The notes below the pieces were generated by a model. It searched no databases and was not told the origin of the DNA. It saw only the letters and a list, made by a program, of their open reading frames with translations. The position numbers and the translations under genes were made by a program. Shown here in pieces: positions 43,037 to 52,660 of a stretch of 64,000 nucleotides of DNA (positions are counted from its first letter, which is position 1; every line of letters starts with the position of its first letter). Source of the stretch: Streptomyces sp. CNH099 (lineage in GTDB: Bacteria > Actinomycetota > Actinomycetes > Streptomycetales > Streptomycetaceae); assembly GCA_000514715.1 (NCBI GenBank), contig AZWL01000008.1, positions 1 to 64,000 on the forward strand. Reading direction: 5' to 3'.

Positions 43037-43255
43037 TCAGGACGACGCCTTCTTGCCTCGCGTCGCACCGCCGCGACCGCGCAGGGTCACGCCGGATTCG
43101 CTGAGCATCCGGTGCACGAATCCATAGGAGCGGCCCGTTTCTTCGGCCAGCGCCCGGATACTAGCCCCGGAGTCGTACTTCTTCTTCAGGTCAGCCGCGA
43201 GCTTTTCGCGCGCGGCGCCGGTAACCCGGCTGCCCTTCTTCAGAGTCTCGGCCAC
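43037..43255 (-). CDS. Small helix-turn-helix protein, conserved in streptomycetes
   Basis: A 72-residue basic protein: AETLKKGSRVTGAAREKLAA, DLKKKYDSGASIRALAEETG, RSYGFVHRMLSESGV, ending GKKASS. The segment SIRALAEETGRSYGFVHRML is a typical helix-turn-helix, so DNA binding is likely. The GTG at 43255 has GAGGAGG at 5 nt. Strong conservation among streptomycetes is from memory; targets unknown. Confidence 0.85.
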   Translation of the reverse strand: MAETLKKGSRVTGAAREKLAADLKKKYDSGASIRALAEETGRSYGFVHRMLSESGVTLRGRGGATRGKKASS

Positions 43256-43600
43256 CCGTGCCTCCTCGTACGGAAGTGCGCTCTGGACTCTCATGATCAC
43301 CCCTTTATCGCGTCCTGGCCACCCATTCGGCAAGGTCCGCGGCACGAGGTTTTCCCCCCGGCTCCCGACGCGGCTCGACGGAGCCGCGCAGTCCGAGCCG
43401 CCGCGCGGGCCGGGCGGGGCCGACGCGTCCCGTGATTGGGCAGGTCAGGGGCGGTGACGTGGCGCCTGGTCACCGGGCGTTCGGCGACGTCGCACGTAGC
43501 CGCCACCGCACGCCCGGTGACCAGGCGCCACACCGTGGTACGAGCACCACTCACTCAGATGATGGATCACGCATGAGCCGAATGATTCAGCCGGAGGTGA
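43256..43600. other. Intergenic region holding a long inverted repeat
   Basis: A 345-bp gap between the ABC-F gene and the HTH gene, both on the minus strand. No credible gene. Its main content is the 22-bp inverted repeat at 43459-43531. The remainder holds the HTH gene's promoter region, where I could not pick a clear -35/-10 pair. Confidence 0.6.
43459..43531. repeat. Perfect 22-bp inverted repeat with 29-nt loop
   Basis: Positions 43459-43480 pair without mismatch with 43510-43531. It lies about 70 nt past the ABC-F stop, so it may terminate that transcript. The stem is longer and the loop larger than other terminators in this window, and no T-run follows. Alternatives are a mobile-element end pair or a regulatory RNA. 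Confidence 0.85.
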
Positions 43601-45199
<1,599 letters not shown>

Positions 45200-45415
45200 G
45201 GAAGTTCTCCAGGGCAGGCAGGGTGGACGGCGGCAGGGAGGGTGCGGACGCGCTACCCCGCCTCATGCACGTGGAGAGTGGCCATGCGGCCAGTGTATCG
45301 GGGGCCGCAACCCGTTTGTCCCGCCGCACCCCCGGCCCCCGCGGCGGAGGGCGCGCCGCCGGGCTGCCGGTGCCGGCGGCCGGTGCCAGACTGCCCGTAG
45401 AGCCACCGAGAGGAC

Positions 45416-45832
45416 GTGAGCGGCATGCCCGGCAGCGAGAGCAACCCCACCGTCTTTCCGACCCTGCTGTACCGCGACGCCCAGGCGGCCGTCCGGCTGC
45501 TGACCGAGGGGCTGGGCTTCCGGGAGGTGGCGGTGTACGAGGGCGAGGACGGCACCGTGGTGCACGCGGAGCTGGCCCAGGGCAACGGGATGGTGATGCT
45601 GGGCTCGAAGGACAGGGGCGGGCGGTTCGACGAGGCGATGCGCGGCGCCGGCCCGTCCGGGGTGTATGTGGTCGTGGCCGACGTGGACGCGCACCACCGG
45701 CAGGCCGTGGCGCACGGCGTGGAGATCGTGATGCCGCCGACCGACCAGGACTACGGTTCGCGGGACTACATGGCGCGGGACCACGAGGGCAACATCTGGA
45801 GCTTCGGCACGTACGCGCCCGCCCTCGGCTGA
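45416..45832 (+). CDS. VOC/glyoxalase-fold protein
   Basis: A 138-residue single VOC module: FPTLLYRDAQAAVRLLTEGL (first beta-alpha unit), VVHAELAQGNGMVMLGSKD, GVYVVVADVDAHHRQAVAHG, RDYMARDHEGNIWSFGTY (C-terminal metal-site strand). Reaction unknown; the form resembles bleomycin-resistance/glyoxalase-like proteins. GTG at 45416 is close to AGAGG, and ATG at 45425 is an alternative. It is divergent from the ABC-F gene. Confidence 0.87.
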   Translation: MSGMPGSESNPTVFPTLLYRDAQAAVRLLTEGLGFREVAVYEGEDGTVVHAELAQGNGMVMLGSKDRGGRFDEAMRGAGPSGVYVVVADVDAHHRQAVAHGVEIVMPPTDQDYGSRDYMARDHEGNIWSFGTYAPALG

Positions 45833-45844
45833 AGCGGAGGCGGA

Positions 45845-45864
45845 GGCGGGCCTCCCGGCCCGCC
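45845..45864. terminator. Terminator between convergent genes
   Basis: A 7-bp stem GGCGGGC/GCCCGCC with a 6-nt loop. It extends imperfectly outward (GCGGA/TCCGC) and lies between the VOC gene and the convergent gene at 45892. Confidence 0.55.
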
Positions 45865-45891
45865 GCGTCCGCGTCCTGCCCGGGGCCGCGC

Positions 45892-47256
45892 TCACGCCCC
45901 GCCGGTGTGCACCCGGAAGGCGGCCCGGCGGACGGCCTTGGCCACCGCCGGGTCCGGGTGCGCGGCGGCGAGCGCGACCAGCACCTGGACCGTGCGCGGA
46001 TGCCCCGCGTCGCCAACCTCGGCCAGCAGCGCCGGCACGCTGCCCTGCACCGCGGACTCCAGATGCCGCACGAGCAGGCTCCCCTCGCCGTGGTCGGCGA
46101 CCGCGGCGGCGGTGTCGACCCACAGCCAGGTCGCCTCCCGGCGGCTCAGCACGCCCAGCGCCTCGTCCGCGTCGCCACCCTCCTGCTCCGCCAGCCACAG
46201 CAGCGCGTACGGCCGCAGCATCGGCTCGTCGCACGCCTGGCGCACCGCGCTCTCCGCGGCCGCGCCCACCGTCCGCAGCGCCTCGAACGCCAGCCCGCGC
46301 AGCAGCGCGTCGTCGCCGCGCGCCACCTCCAGCAGCTCCGCGACCGCGCTGCCCGCGGGCCGCGCCGCCAGCCACGCGCGGTACTCGGCGCGCGCCGGCC
46401 CCGGGGTCAGCCCCGCGCAGCTGCGGAGCATCGCCTCCGCGGGCTTCTCGATGTGCCCCTCGGGGCCCTGGGCGGCGATGCAGATCTGCTCGATCTTCAT
46501 CCACACGGCCCAGTGGCCCAGCGGGGTCAGCGACACCTCGGCGCCCTCGCGGGTCAGCGCCCCCACGGAGGCGAACGCCTCCAGCGCCCAGTCCAGCAGC
46601 TCCGGCAGCAGCCCGGCCAGCTCCGCGTCCGGCGTCCGGGCCGCCGGCGGCGCGGCGGCCCGGCCCGGCACGGGGGTGCCCTCGCTGCCGTACGCCACCT
46701 CGCAGCGCTCGGTGCGCAGTTCCTCGACGCGCTGGCCGAGGAGGTCGAGCAGGGCGGGTACGCGCACGGGGCCGCCGGTGAGGTGGAGCAGGGCGAGCAT
46801 CTGCGGCATGGCCTCGACGGCGTCGCCGAGGGCGACGGAGTCGTGGGCCAGCGGCGCGGGCGGGGGGTGGGCCAGCGACCAGGCGTCGAAGAGCGCGACC
46901 CAGCCGCGGAGCACGGCGCGCTCGTCGCGGTCCCAGGCCCGCAGCCGCCAGGCCGGGCGGGCGTACGCGCCCTGCACCTCGACCAGGCCGGCGAGCCGTG
47001 CCCGGTCCCACTCGGCCCGCGGTGCCTCGGTCCAGGGCCGGGACCGGCCCTCCGCCCACCGGGCGACCCGCACCGCCTCGGCGAGCAGGGTCCGGGCGTG
47101 GCCGGCGAGCACCCGGGGCGCGGCGATGCCCTCCGGGGGCCGCGGCGCGGGGCGCAGGGCCCGGTCGACGACGGCCCGGCGGGCGGCGGCGGCCATCTCG
47201 CGGCGGGGCTGCCTGGGGACGAGGCGGAGCGGCGGGTGGTGCGAACGGTGCGCCAT
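45892..47256 (-). CDS. Conserved hypothetical protein with helical-repeat C-terminus
   Basis: A 454-residue protein. The N-terminus is Arg/His-rich. The middle is helical with Trp-containing segments (VALFDAWSLAHPPPAPLAHD) and a winged-helix-like ASVGALTREGAEVSLTPLGH. The C-terminal 130 residues look like HEAT-type repeats (AVAELLEVARGDDALLRGLA; VQVLVALAAAHPDPAVAKAV). Start at ATG 47256 (a GTG lies directly before it). Function unknown. Confidence 0.75.
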   Translation of the reverse strand: MAHRSHHPPLRLVPRQPRREMAAAARRAVVDRALRPAPRPPEGIAAPRVLAGHARTLLAEAVRVARWAEGRSRPWTEAPRAEWDRARLAGLVEVQGAYARPAWRLRAWDRDERAVLRGWVALFDAWSLAHPPPAPLAHDSVALGDAVEAMPQMLALLHLTGGPVRVPALLDLLGQRVEELRTERCEVAYGSEGTPVPGRAAAPPAARTPDAELAGLLPELLDWALEAFASVGALTREGAEVSLTPLGHWAVWMKIEQICIAAQGPEGHIEKPAEAMLRSCAGLTPGPARAEYRAWLAARPAGSAVAELLEVARGDDALLRGLAFEALRTVGAAAESAVRQACDEPMLRPYALLWLAEQEGGDADEALGVLSRREATWLWVDTAAAVADHGEGSLLVRHLESAVQGSVPALLAEVGDAGHPRTVQVLVALAAAHPDPAVAKAVRRAAFRVHTGGA

Positions 47257-47361
47257 CACGCACCAAGTCTCGCCGGTGGGACGGCGAAAGCCCAATCCGG
47301 GGGTTGGCGGGACGTGCGCGGAGCCGGCCGGGCAGGGCTCGGGACCGGGCGGCGGGCCCCA

Positions 47362-47436
47362 GGGTCTGTCGACGACAACGCCGCGAGGTGCGGTGCCAGG
47401 CGTCGCGAGCCCGGCGAAGATCCGAACGACAGGCCC
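47362..47436. mobile_element. MITE-like 75-bp element
   Basis: The ends are near-perfect inverted repeats: GGGTCTGTCG (47362-47371) and CGACAGGCCC (47427-47436), 9 of 10 matching. The interior has no gene. The right end carries the last base of the neighbouring hydrolase's TAG stop. I recall GGGCCTGTCG-ended sequences of similar content in other streptomycete genomes, suggesting a non-autonomous insertion-sequence derivative. No clear target duplication is seen. Confidence 0.5.
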
Positions 47437-48584
47437 TAGAGCAGCGGGGTCAGGAAGCGGCGCAGGGTGTCCTCGTACGCGTGCGGGGTGGCGTTCCACA
47501 GCGCCGCGTGGCGGCCGTCGGGGACCTCGCGGAGCAGCAGCCGGTCGCCGCCGCGGGCCGCGAACGCCCGGGCGGCGGCGAGCGGGGCGACGTCGTCCGC
47601 CCGGCCCTGGAGGATCAGCGTCGGCGCGTCCGGCACGGCGAGCGGGGTGGCCAACTCCCCGTACTCCCCGGCCGCCAGCACCGCCAGACCGCGCAGCGGG
47701 TCCGGCAGCGCCAGCCGTCCGGGCGGGCCGGAGCGGCCGGCCAGGGCGCGTACCGCGGCGCGCCAGTCGAGGACCGGCGAGTCCAGCACCAGCCCCGCGA
47801 CGCTGTCCGCCGCCGCGGACACCGCCGCCGTGCGCAGCGCCATGGCGGCGCCGGCGGACCAGCCGTACAGCACCACGCGCCGCGCGCCGTTGCGCAGCGC
47901 CCAGCGCAGCGCGGCGTCGAGGTCGGGCCACTCGGTGCGGCCGAGGCCGCCGCGGCCGTCGGGGGGCGGCGGGGCGCCGGGGTCGCCGCGGTAGGCGGGG
48001 GCGAGCACCGGCAGGTCAAGACCGTGCAGCAGCGGCAGGGCGGTCAGGGCCTGTTCGCGGGTGTCGCCGAGGCCGTGGACGGCGATGACCCAGGTGCCGC
48101 GGGCGCCCGGCACGTACCACGCCGGCAGCGGCCCCAGCGGGCCGTCGACGGCGACGTCCTCGTACGCGATGCCGAGCGCCGAGCGCGGGGTGCCCGCGTA
48201 CACCTTCGGCGTCAGCCGCACCCGCGTGCCGGCGTCGAGGCTGCCGTACGTGACGCGCTCCAGGGTGCGGACGAGCCGGCCGCCCGGCCGCGACTCCGAG
48301 CGCAGCAGCGGGCCGGCGACGGCGTGCACCCCGTCGCCGGCCAGGCCGTACGTCTCGGGGAGCAGGGCGGGCGCCGAGGCGGGCGCGAGGGTGACCCGGC
48401 CGTCGGCCGCGGCGACCACCCGCAGTCGGGTACCGCCGAAGCCGACGGGGCCGTCGGGCGCGGGCCGCAGGGCGGCCCGGGAGCCGTAGCGGCCGGCGGC
48501 CACGGCGGCGGCCCCGGCGCCGAGCCCGGCGGCGAGGAGGCTGGTCACGGCGGCGGCGGCCGGTGTGATACGCATCCCGGTCAT
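47436..48584 (-). CDS. Alpha/beta hydrolase, probably membrane-anchored or secreted
   Basis: A 382-residue protein with an N-terminal hydrophobic segment (AVTSLLAAGLGAGAAAVAAG). The alpha/beta-hydrolase domain has IAVHGLGDTREQ (oxyanion region), nucleophile elbow GWSAG, the acid in LQGRADDVAPL, and catalytic His in DGRHAALW. Substrate unknown. The frame ends TPLL then TAG, the G-terminus of the stop abutting the MITE-like element, so the native 3' end may have been altered. Confidence 0.87.
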   Translation of the reverse strand: MTGMRITPAAAAVTSLLAAGLGAGAAAVAAGRYGSRAALRPAPDGPVGFGGTRLRVVAAADGRVTLAPASAPALLPETYGLAGDGVHAVAGPLLRSESRPGGRLVRTLERVTYGSLDAGTRVRLTPKVYAGTPRSALGIAYEDVAVDGPLGPLPAWYVPGARGTWVIAVHGLGDTREQALTALPLLHGLDLPVLAPAYRGDPGAPPPPDGRGGLGRTEWPDLDAALRWALRNGARRVVLYGWSAGAAMALRTAAVSAAADSVAGLVLDSPVLDWRAAVRALAGRSGPPGRLALPDPLRGLAVLAAGEYGELATPLAVPDAPTLILQGRADDVAPLAAARAFAARGGDRLLLREVPDGRHAALWNATPHAYEDTLRRFLTPLL

Positions 48585-48650
48585 TGTCCGCGGCCGCTCC
48601 CGCCGCTGCCAGTGCGCGGGCCCGCCCGGGTCACGCGCCCGCGCCCCGGC

Positions 48651-49283
48651 TCACGGCTGGCCGTAGCCCTTCAGCCGCTCCGCCGCCTCCTCCAGTTGCC
48701 CCGCCGACAGCAGCGACGGGCTCAGGCCCGGCACCGAGCGCGCCGCCAGCCACACCCGGCACATCCACTCCAGCTGCGCGGTCCGGTCGTACGCCTGCGC
48801 CAGGTCGTCGCCGTAGGCGACCGTGCCGTGGTTCTGCAGCAGGCAAGCCGACCGGCCGGCCAGCGCCCGCAGCATGCCCGCGGCCAGCTCCTCCGTCCCG
48901 TACAGCGCGTAGGGGGCGACGCGCACCGCGCCCCCGAGGGCGGCGGTGGCGTAGTGGACGGCCGGCAGCTCCGGCACGAGCGTGGAGACGGCCGTCGCGT
49001 GCACGGCGTGGGTGTGCACCACGGCGCGGGCCGGGGTGCTCCCGTAGACCGCGAGGTGCATGGGCAGTTCGCTCGTGGGCCGGAGCGTGCCGTCCGTCTG
49101 CCGCCCGCGGAGGTCGACGGCGACGAGGTCGTCGTCTCCCAGCTCGTCGTAGGGCACGCCGGTCGGTGTGATGAGCAGACGGTCGCCCACCCGTGCGGAG
49201 ACGTTGCCCGAGGTTCCGACCACCAGTCCTTCGGTGGACATCCGCCGGGCCGTCCGAATCAGCTCACGCCACGCGTGACGCAC
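48651..49283 (-). CDS. Class II aldolase/adducin family protein
   Basis: A 210-residue protein of the fuculose-phosphate aldolase type: VVGTSGNVSARVGDRLLITP, PTSELPMHLAVYGSTPARAV, the zinc ligands in VVHTHAVHATAVS, and LLQNHGTVAYGDDLAQAY. It cleaves or epimerises a sugar phosphate; the substrate is not evident. GTG at 49283 is preferred because GGGGAGG lies 6 nt upstream, although ATG at 49298 is also possible. It is divergent from pit. Confidence 0.87.
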   Translation of the reverse strand: MRHAWRELIRTARRMSTEGLVVGTSGNVSARVGDRLLITPTGVPYDELGDDDLVAVDLRGRQTDGTLRPTSELPMHLAVYGSTPARAVVHTHAVHATAVSTLVPELPAVHYATAALGGAVRVAPYALYGTEELAAGMLRALAGRSACLLQNHGTVAYGDDLAQAYDRTAQLEWMCRVWLAARSVPGLSPSLLSAGQLEEAAERLKGYGQP

Positions 49284-49371
49284 CAGTATCCTCCCCATGA
49301 CCTGTGTATGAAGCGGTCGGCCGATGACATTGCGACACCCATTCGCCCCCGTCACCACCCCGTCCGGCCCA

Positions 49372-49393
49372 GTTCACCTTGCGTTCACTCGAA
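49372..49393 (+). promoter_or_regulatory. PHO box (PhoP-binding direct repeat) upstream of pit
   Basis: GTTCACCTTGC (49372-49382) is followed directly by GTTCACTCGAA (49383-49393): two 11-nt direct-repeat units of the GTTCACC type recognised by PhoP in S. coelicolor. It is 50 nt upstream of the phosphate-transporter start. Binding is inferred from consensus. Confidence 0.75.
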
Positions 49394-49443
49394 GTACTTA
49401 CGTTCCTCACGGCCCCCGACCTTCGAGCGGATTGCTTGGGTAC

Positions 49444-50649
49444 ATGGAACACCTCTCTCTCATCATCGGAGTCGTCGTTGTCACCGCCCTGGTGTTCGAC
49501 TTCACGAACGGGTTCCACGACACCGCCAACGCCATGGCCACCACCATCTCCACCGGGGCGCTCAAGCCCAAGACCGCGGTGGCGATGAGCGCAGTCCTCA
49601 ACCTCGTCGGCGCCTTCCTCTCCGTGGAGGTCGCCAAGACCATCTCCGGCGGCATCATCGACGAAGGGTCCGGCATCCGGCCCGAAGTGATCTTCGCGGG
49701 TCTGGTGGGCGCGATCGTCTGGAACCTGCTGACCTGGCTCGCCGGGCTGCCCTCCAGCTCCTCGCACGCCCTCTTCGGCGGCCTCGTCGGCGCGACGCTC
49801 GTCTCCGTCGGCTGGGGCGGCGTGCACATGGACGCCATCGCCATGAAGATCCTCATCCCCGCCGTCGCCGCGCCGCTGGTCGCGGGCATCGCCGCCGCGT
49901 TCGCGACCCGGCTGACCTACCGGCTGGGCGCCCGCCGCTCCGCGAGCCAGACGGCCCGGGGCTACCGGGCCGGCCAGATCACCTCGGGCGCGCTGGTCTC
50001 CCTCGCCCACGGCACCAACGACGCGCAGAAGACGATGGGCGTCATCACCCTGGCGCTGATCGCCGGCGGCTCCCTGGCCCCCGACTCCGACCCGCCCACC
50101 TGGGTCATCGTCTCCGCCGCCCTCGCCATCGCGCTGGGCACGTACCTCGGCGGCTGGCGCATCATCCGCACCATGGGCAAGGGCCTCACCGACATCCAGC
50201 CGCCGCAGGGCTTCTCCGCCCAGACCAGCTCGGCCACGGTGATCCTCGCCTCCTCGCACCTGGGCTTCGCCCTGTCCACCACCCAGGTCTGCTCCGGCTC
50301 GATCATGGGCTCGGGCCTGGGCAGGAAGGGCGGCGTGGTGCGCTGGGGCACCGCCGGGCGGATGGTCGCGGCGTGGGGGCTGACGCTCCCGGGCGCGGGG
50401 CTGATCGCCGGGGCGTCGGCGTTCCTCGCCGACCGGGGCGACTGGGGCGTGGTGACGGTCGCGGTCCTCGGCATCGCCGCCTGCGCGACGATCTGGGCCG
50501 CCTCGCGCCGCAACCGGGTCGACCACGCCAACGTCAACGACGTGGACCCGGCGACCGGCCTGGCGCTCACCGCGGACGAGGCGGTGGAGCCGGTGACCAT
50601 CCCGACGCCGAGGACCACGTCCGGACCCGCGCCGCAGGCCACGGTCTGA
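49444..50649 (+). CDS. pit: PiT-family inorganic phosphate transporter
   Basis: A 401-residue polytopic membrane protein with the two PiT signature repeats: FDFTNGFHDTANAMATTIST near the N-terminus and LAHGTNDAQKTMGVITLAL in the second half, plus GLPSSSSHALFGGLVGA. It imports phosphate (as metal-phosphate) with protons. The ATG at 49444 begins the first helix; the Shine-Dalgarno is weak. The PHO box upstream predicts PhoP control. It is followed by a small membrane protein gene. Confidence 0.93.
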   Translation: MEHLSLIIGVVVVTALVFDFTNGFHDTANAMATTISTGALKPKTAVAMSAVLNLVGAFLSVEVAKTISGGIIDEGSGIRPEVIFAGLVGAIVWNLLTWLAGLPSSSSHALFGGLVGATLVSVGWGGVHMDAIAMKILIPAVAAPLVAGIAAAFATRLTYRLGARRSASQTARGYRAGQITSGALVSLAHGTNDAQKTMGVITLALIAGGSLAPDSDPPTWVIVSAALAIALGTYLGGWRIIRTMGKGLTDIQPPQGFSAQTSSATVILASSHLGFALSTTQVCSGSIMGSGLGRKGGVVRWGTAGRMVAAWGLTLPGAGLIAGASAFLADRGDWGVVTVAVLGIAACATIWAASRRNRVDHANVNDVDPATGLALTADEAVEPVTIPTPRTTSGPAPQATV

Positions 50650-50665
50650 CCGGCCGGGCGCCTCC

Positions 50666-50732
50666 CTCTGACCGACCCTGACCGACCCTCTGACCGACCC
50701 CCTGACCGACCCCCTGACCGACTAGGTACGGA
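50666..50732. repeat. Tandem repeats of CTGACCGACCCC type
   Basis: Five copies of a 10-12-nt unit (CTGACCGACC with variable C/T ends) fill the space between pit and the next gene. The units are not interrupted by spacers, so this is not a CRISPR. Slippage-type repeat; no function evident. Confidence 0.85.
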
Positions 50733-50738
50733 AGCAGC

Positions 50739-50981
50739 ATGGACATCGACTGGGCAGCACTCGGCGAGGTCTTCGGCGTGAGCCTCGTCACGACCGTGGC
50801 GCTCGTGGGCCTCTTCACCGTCGGCATCGTCGGCCTGGCGCCGAGGACGGAGCCCGGGGGCGAGGACGGCTCCGCGGGTACGGAGACCGCCCCCACCCCG
50901 CTGGCCAGGGCGGGCGCGTACGTATGCTTCACACTGTGCGCAGCAGCGGTGGCCTACGGGATCTATCTGATCGTCAAGTGA
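50739..50981 (+). CDS. Small two-helix membrane protein linked to pit
   Basis: An 80-residue protein with two membrane helices (GVSLVTTVALVGLFTVGIVG; YVCFTLCAAAVAYGIYLIV) and a short acidic loop between them. It ends in a stop that overlaps the cobQ GTG (GTGA), so the two are translationally coupled although functionally unrelated. Small proteins of this kind accompany pit in many streptomycetes, as I recall; role unknown. Confidence 0.8.
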   Translation: MDIDWAALGEVFGVSLVTTVALVGLFTVGIVGLAPRTEPGGEDGSAGTETAPTPLARAGAYVCFTLCAAAVAYGIYLIVK

Positions 50982-52507
50982 CGGCACGGGCCGGCGGGCT
51001 GCTGGTCGCCGGCACGACGTCGGACGCCGGCAAGAGCGTCGTCACCGCCGGCATCTGCCGCTGGCTGGCCCGGCGCGGCGTCTCCGTGGCGCCCTTCAAG
51101 GCGCAGAACATGTCGCTCAACTCGTACGTCACCCGCGAGGGCGCCGAGATCGGGCGGGCCCAGGCCATGCAGGCGGCGGCGGCCCGCACCGAGCCCAGCG
51201 CGCTGATGAACCCGGTGCTGCTGAAGCCGGGCGGCGAGGCGCGCAGCCAGGTCGTGGTGCTGGGCCGGCCGGTGGCCGAGCTGAGCGCGGCGGGCTACCA
51301 CGGCGAGCGGCAGCGGGCGCTGTTCGACACGGTCACAGACTGCCTGGAGCAGCTGCGGCGCACGTACGACGCGGTGATCTGCGAGGGCGCGGGCAGCCCG
51401 GCGGAGATCAACCTGCGGCACAGCGACATCGTCAACATGGGCCTGGCGCGGGCGGCGCGGCTGCCCGTCGTGGTCGTCGGCGACATCGACAGGGGCGGAG
51501 TCTTCGCCTCGTTCTTCGGCACCACCGCGCTGCTGAGCGAGGCGGACCAGCGGCTGGTCGCCGGCTTTCTGGTCAACAAGTTCCGCGGCGACGTCTCGCT
51601 GCTGGAGCCGGGGCTGGCCATGCTCCGCGGGCTGACGGGGCGGCAGACGCTGGGCGTGCTGCCGTACCGGCACGGGCTCGGGATCGACGAGGAGGACGGG
51701 CTGCGGCTGTCGCTGCGCGGGCGGATACGGGACCTGCCGGCGGAGCCGCCGCACGGGGCGGAGGTGCTGCGGGTCGCGGTGGTTCCGGTGCCGCTGATGT
51801 CGAACTTCACCGACGTGGACGCGCTGGCCGCGGAGCCGGGCGTCGCCGTGCAGTTCACCGACCGGCCGGCGGAGCTGGCGGACGCGGACCTGGTGGTGCT
51901 GCCGGGGACGCGGGGCACGGTGCGGGCGCTCGCCTGGCTGCGGGAGCGGGGGCTCGACGCGGTGGTGGCGCGGCGGGCGGCGCAGGGGCGGCCGGTGCTG
52001 GGCGTCTGCGGCGGGTTCCAGCTGCTGGGCGAGCGCATCAGCGATCCGGAGGGCGTGGAGGCGCGGCCGGCCGGTGCGGTCGACGGGCTGGGGCTGCTGC
52101 CGGTACGGGTGACGTTCGCGGCGGCCAAGACGCTGGGCCGGCCGGCGGGGACGGCGCTGGGCGAGCCGGTGGCGGGGTACGAGATCCACCACGGGGTCGC
52201 GGACGTGCTGGGCGGCGAGCCGTTCCTGGCCGGGTGCCGGGTGGGGCAGGTGTGGGGGACGCACTGGCACGGGGCGCTGGAGAACGACGGCTTCCGGCGG
52301 GCGTTCCTGCGCCGCGTGGCGGCGGACGCGGGGCGGTCGTTCGTGCCGGCGCCGGACACGTCGTTCGCGGGGCTGCGGGAGGAGCAGCTGGAGCGGCTGG
52401 GGGATCTGATCGAGGAGCACGCGGACACCAAGGCGCTGCTGCGGCTGATCGAGTCGGGCGCGCCCGGCGACCTGCCGTTCCTGCCCCCCGGCGCGCCGGC
52501 GCACTGA
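50978..52507 (+). CDS. cobQ: Cobyric acid synthase CobQ
   Basis: A 509-residue glutamine-dependent amidase that amidates adenosylcobyrinic acid a,c-diamide to cobyric acid. The N-terminal ATPase domain has VAGTTSDAGKSVVTAGICRW and KAQNMSLNSYVT. The C-terminal class I glutaminase has the nucleophile Cys at residue 344 (GVCGGFQLLG) and a His near the end of the domain. The GTG at 50978 overlaps the preceding stop. It is not adjacent to cobD/cobN, which lie 7-8 kb downstream. Confidence 0.94.
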   Translation: MTARAGGLLVAGTTSDAGKSVVTAGICRWLARRGVSVAPFKAQNMSLNSYVTREGAEIGRAQAMQAAAARTEPSALMNPVLLKPGGEARSQVVVLGRPVAELSAAGYHGERQRALFDTVTDCLEQLRRTYDAVICEGAGSPAEINLRHSDIVNMGLARAARLPVVVVGDIDRGGVFASFFGTTALLSEADQRLVAGFLVNKFRGDVSLLEPGLAMLRGLTGRQTLGVLPYRHGLGIDEEDGLRLSLRGRIRDLPAEPPHGAEVLRVAVVPVPLMSNFTDVDALAAEPGVAVQFTDRPAELADADLVVLPGTRGTVRALAWLRERGLDAVVARRAAQGRPVLGVCGGFQLLGERISDPEGVEARPAGAVDGLGLLPVRVTFAAAKTLGRPAGTALGEPVAGYEIHHGVADVLGGEPFLAGCRVGQVWGTHWHGALENDGFRRAFLRRVAADAGRSFVPAPDTSFAGLREEQLERLGDLIEEHADTKALLRLIESGAPGDLPFLPPGAPAH

Positions 52508-52660
52508 GCGACTGCGGCACGGGGCGCGGCCCCGCCGTCGCCCGCCGCGCCCGAGGCCGACCAGCGCGCACGCGGACCTCGGGTGACGGCACCGCCACTC
52601 TGCGCTCGTTCACCCCATCGGGCGAAACCGACCCCGGGAACCGCCCCCGCCTCCCGGCGC

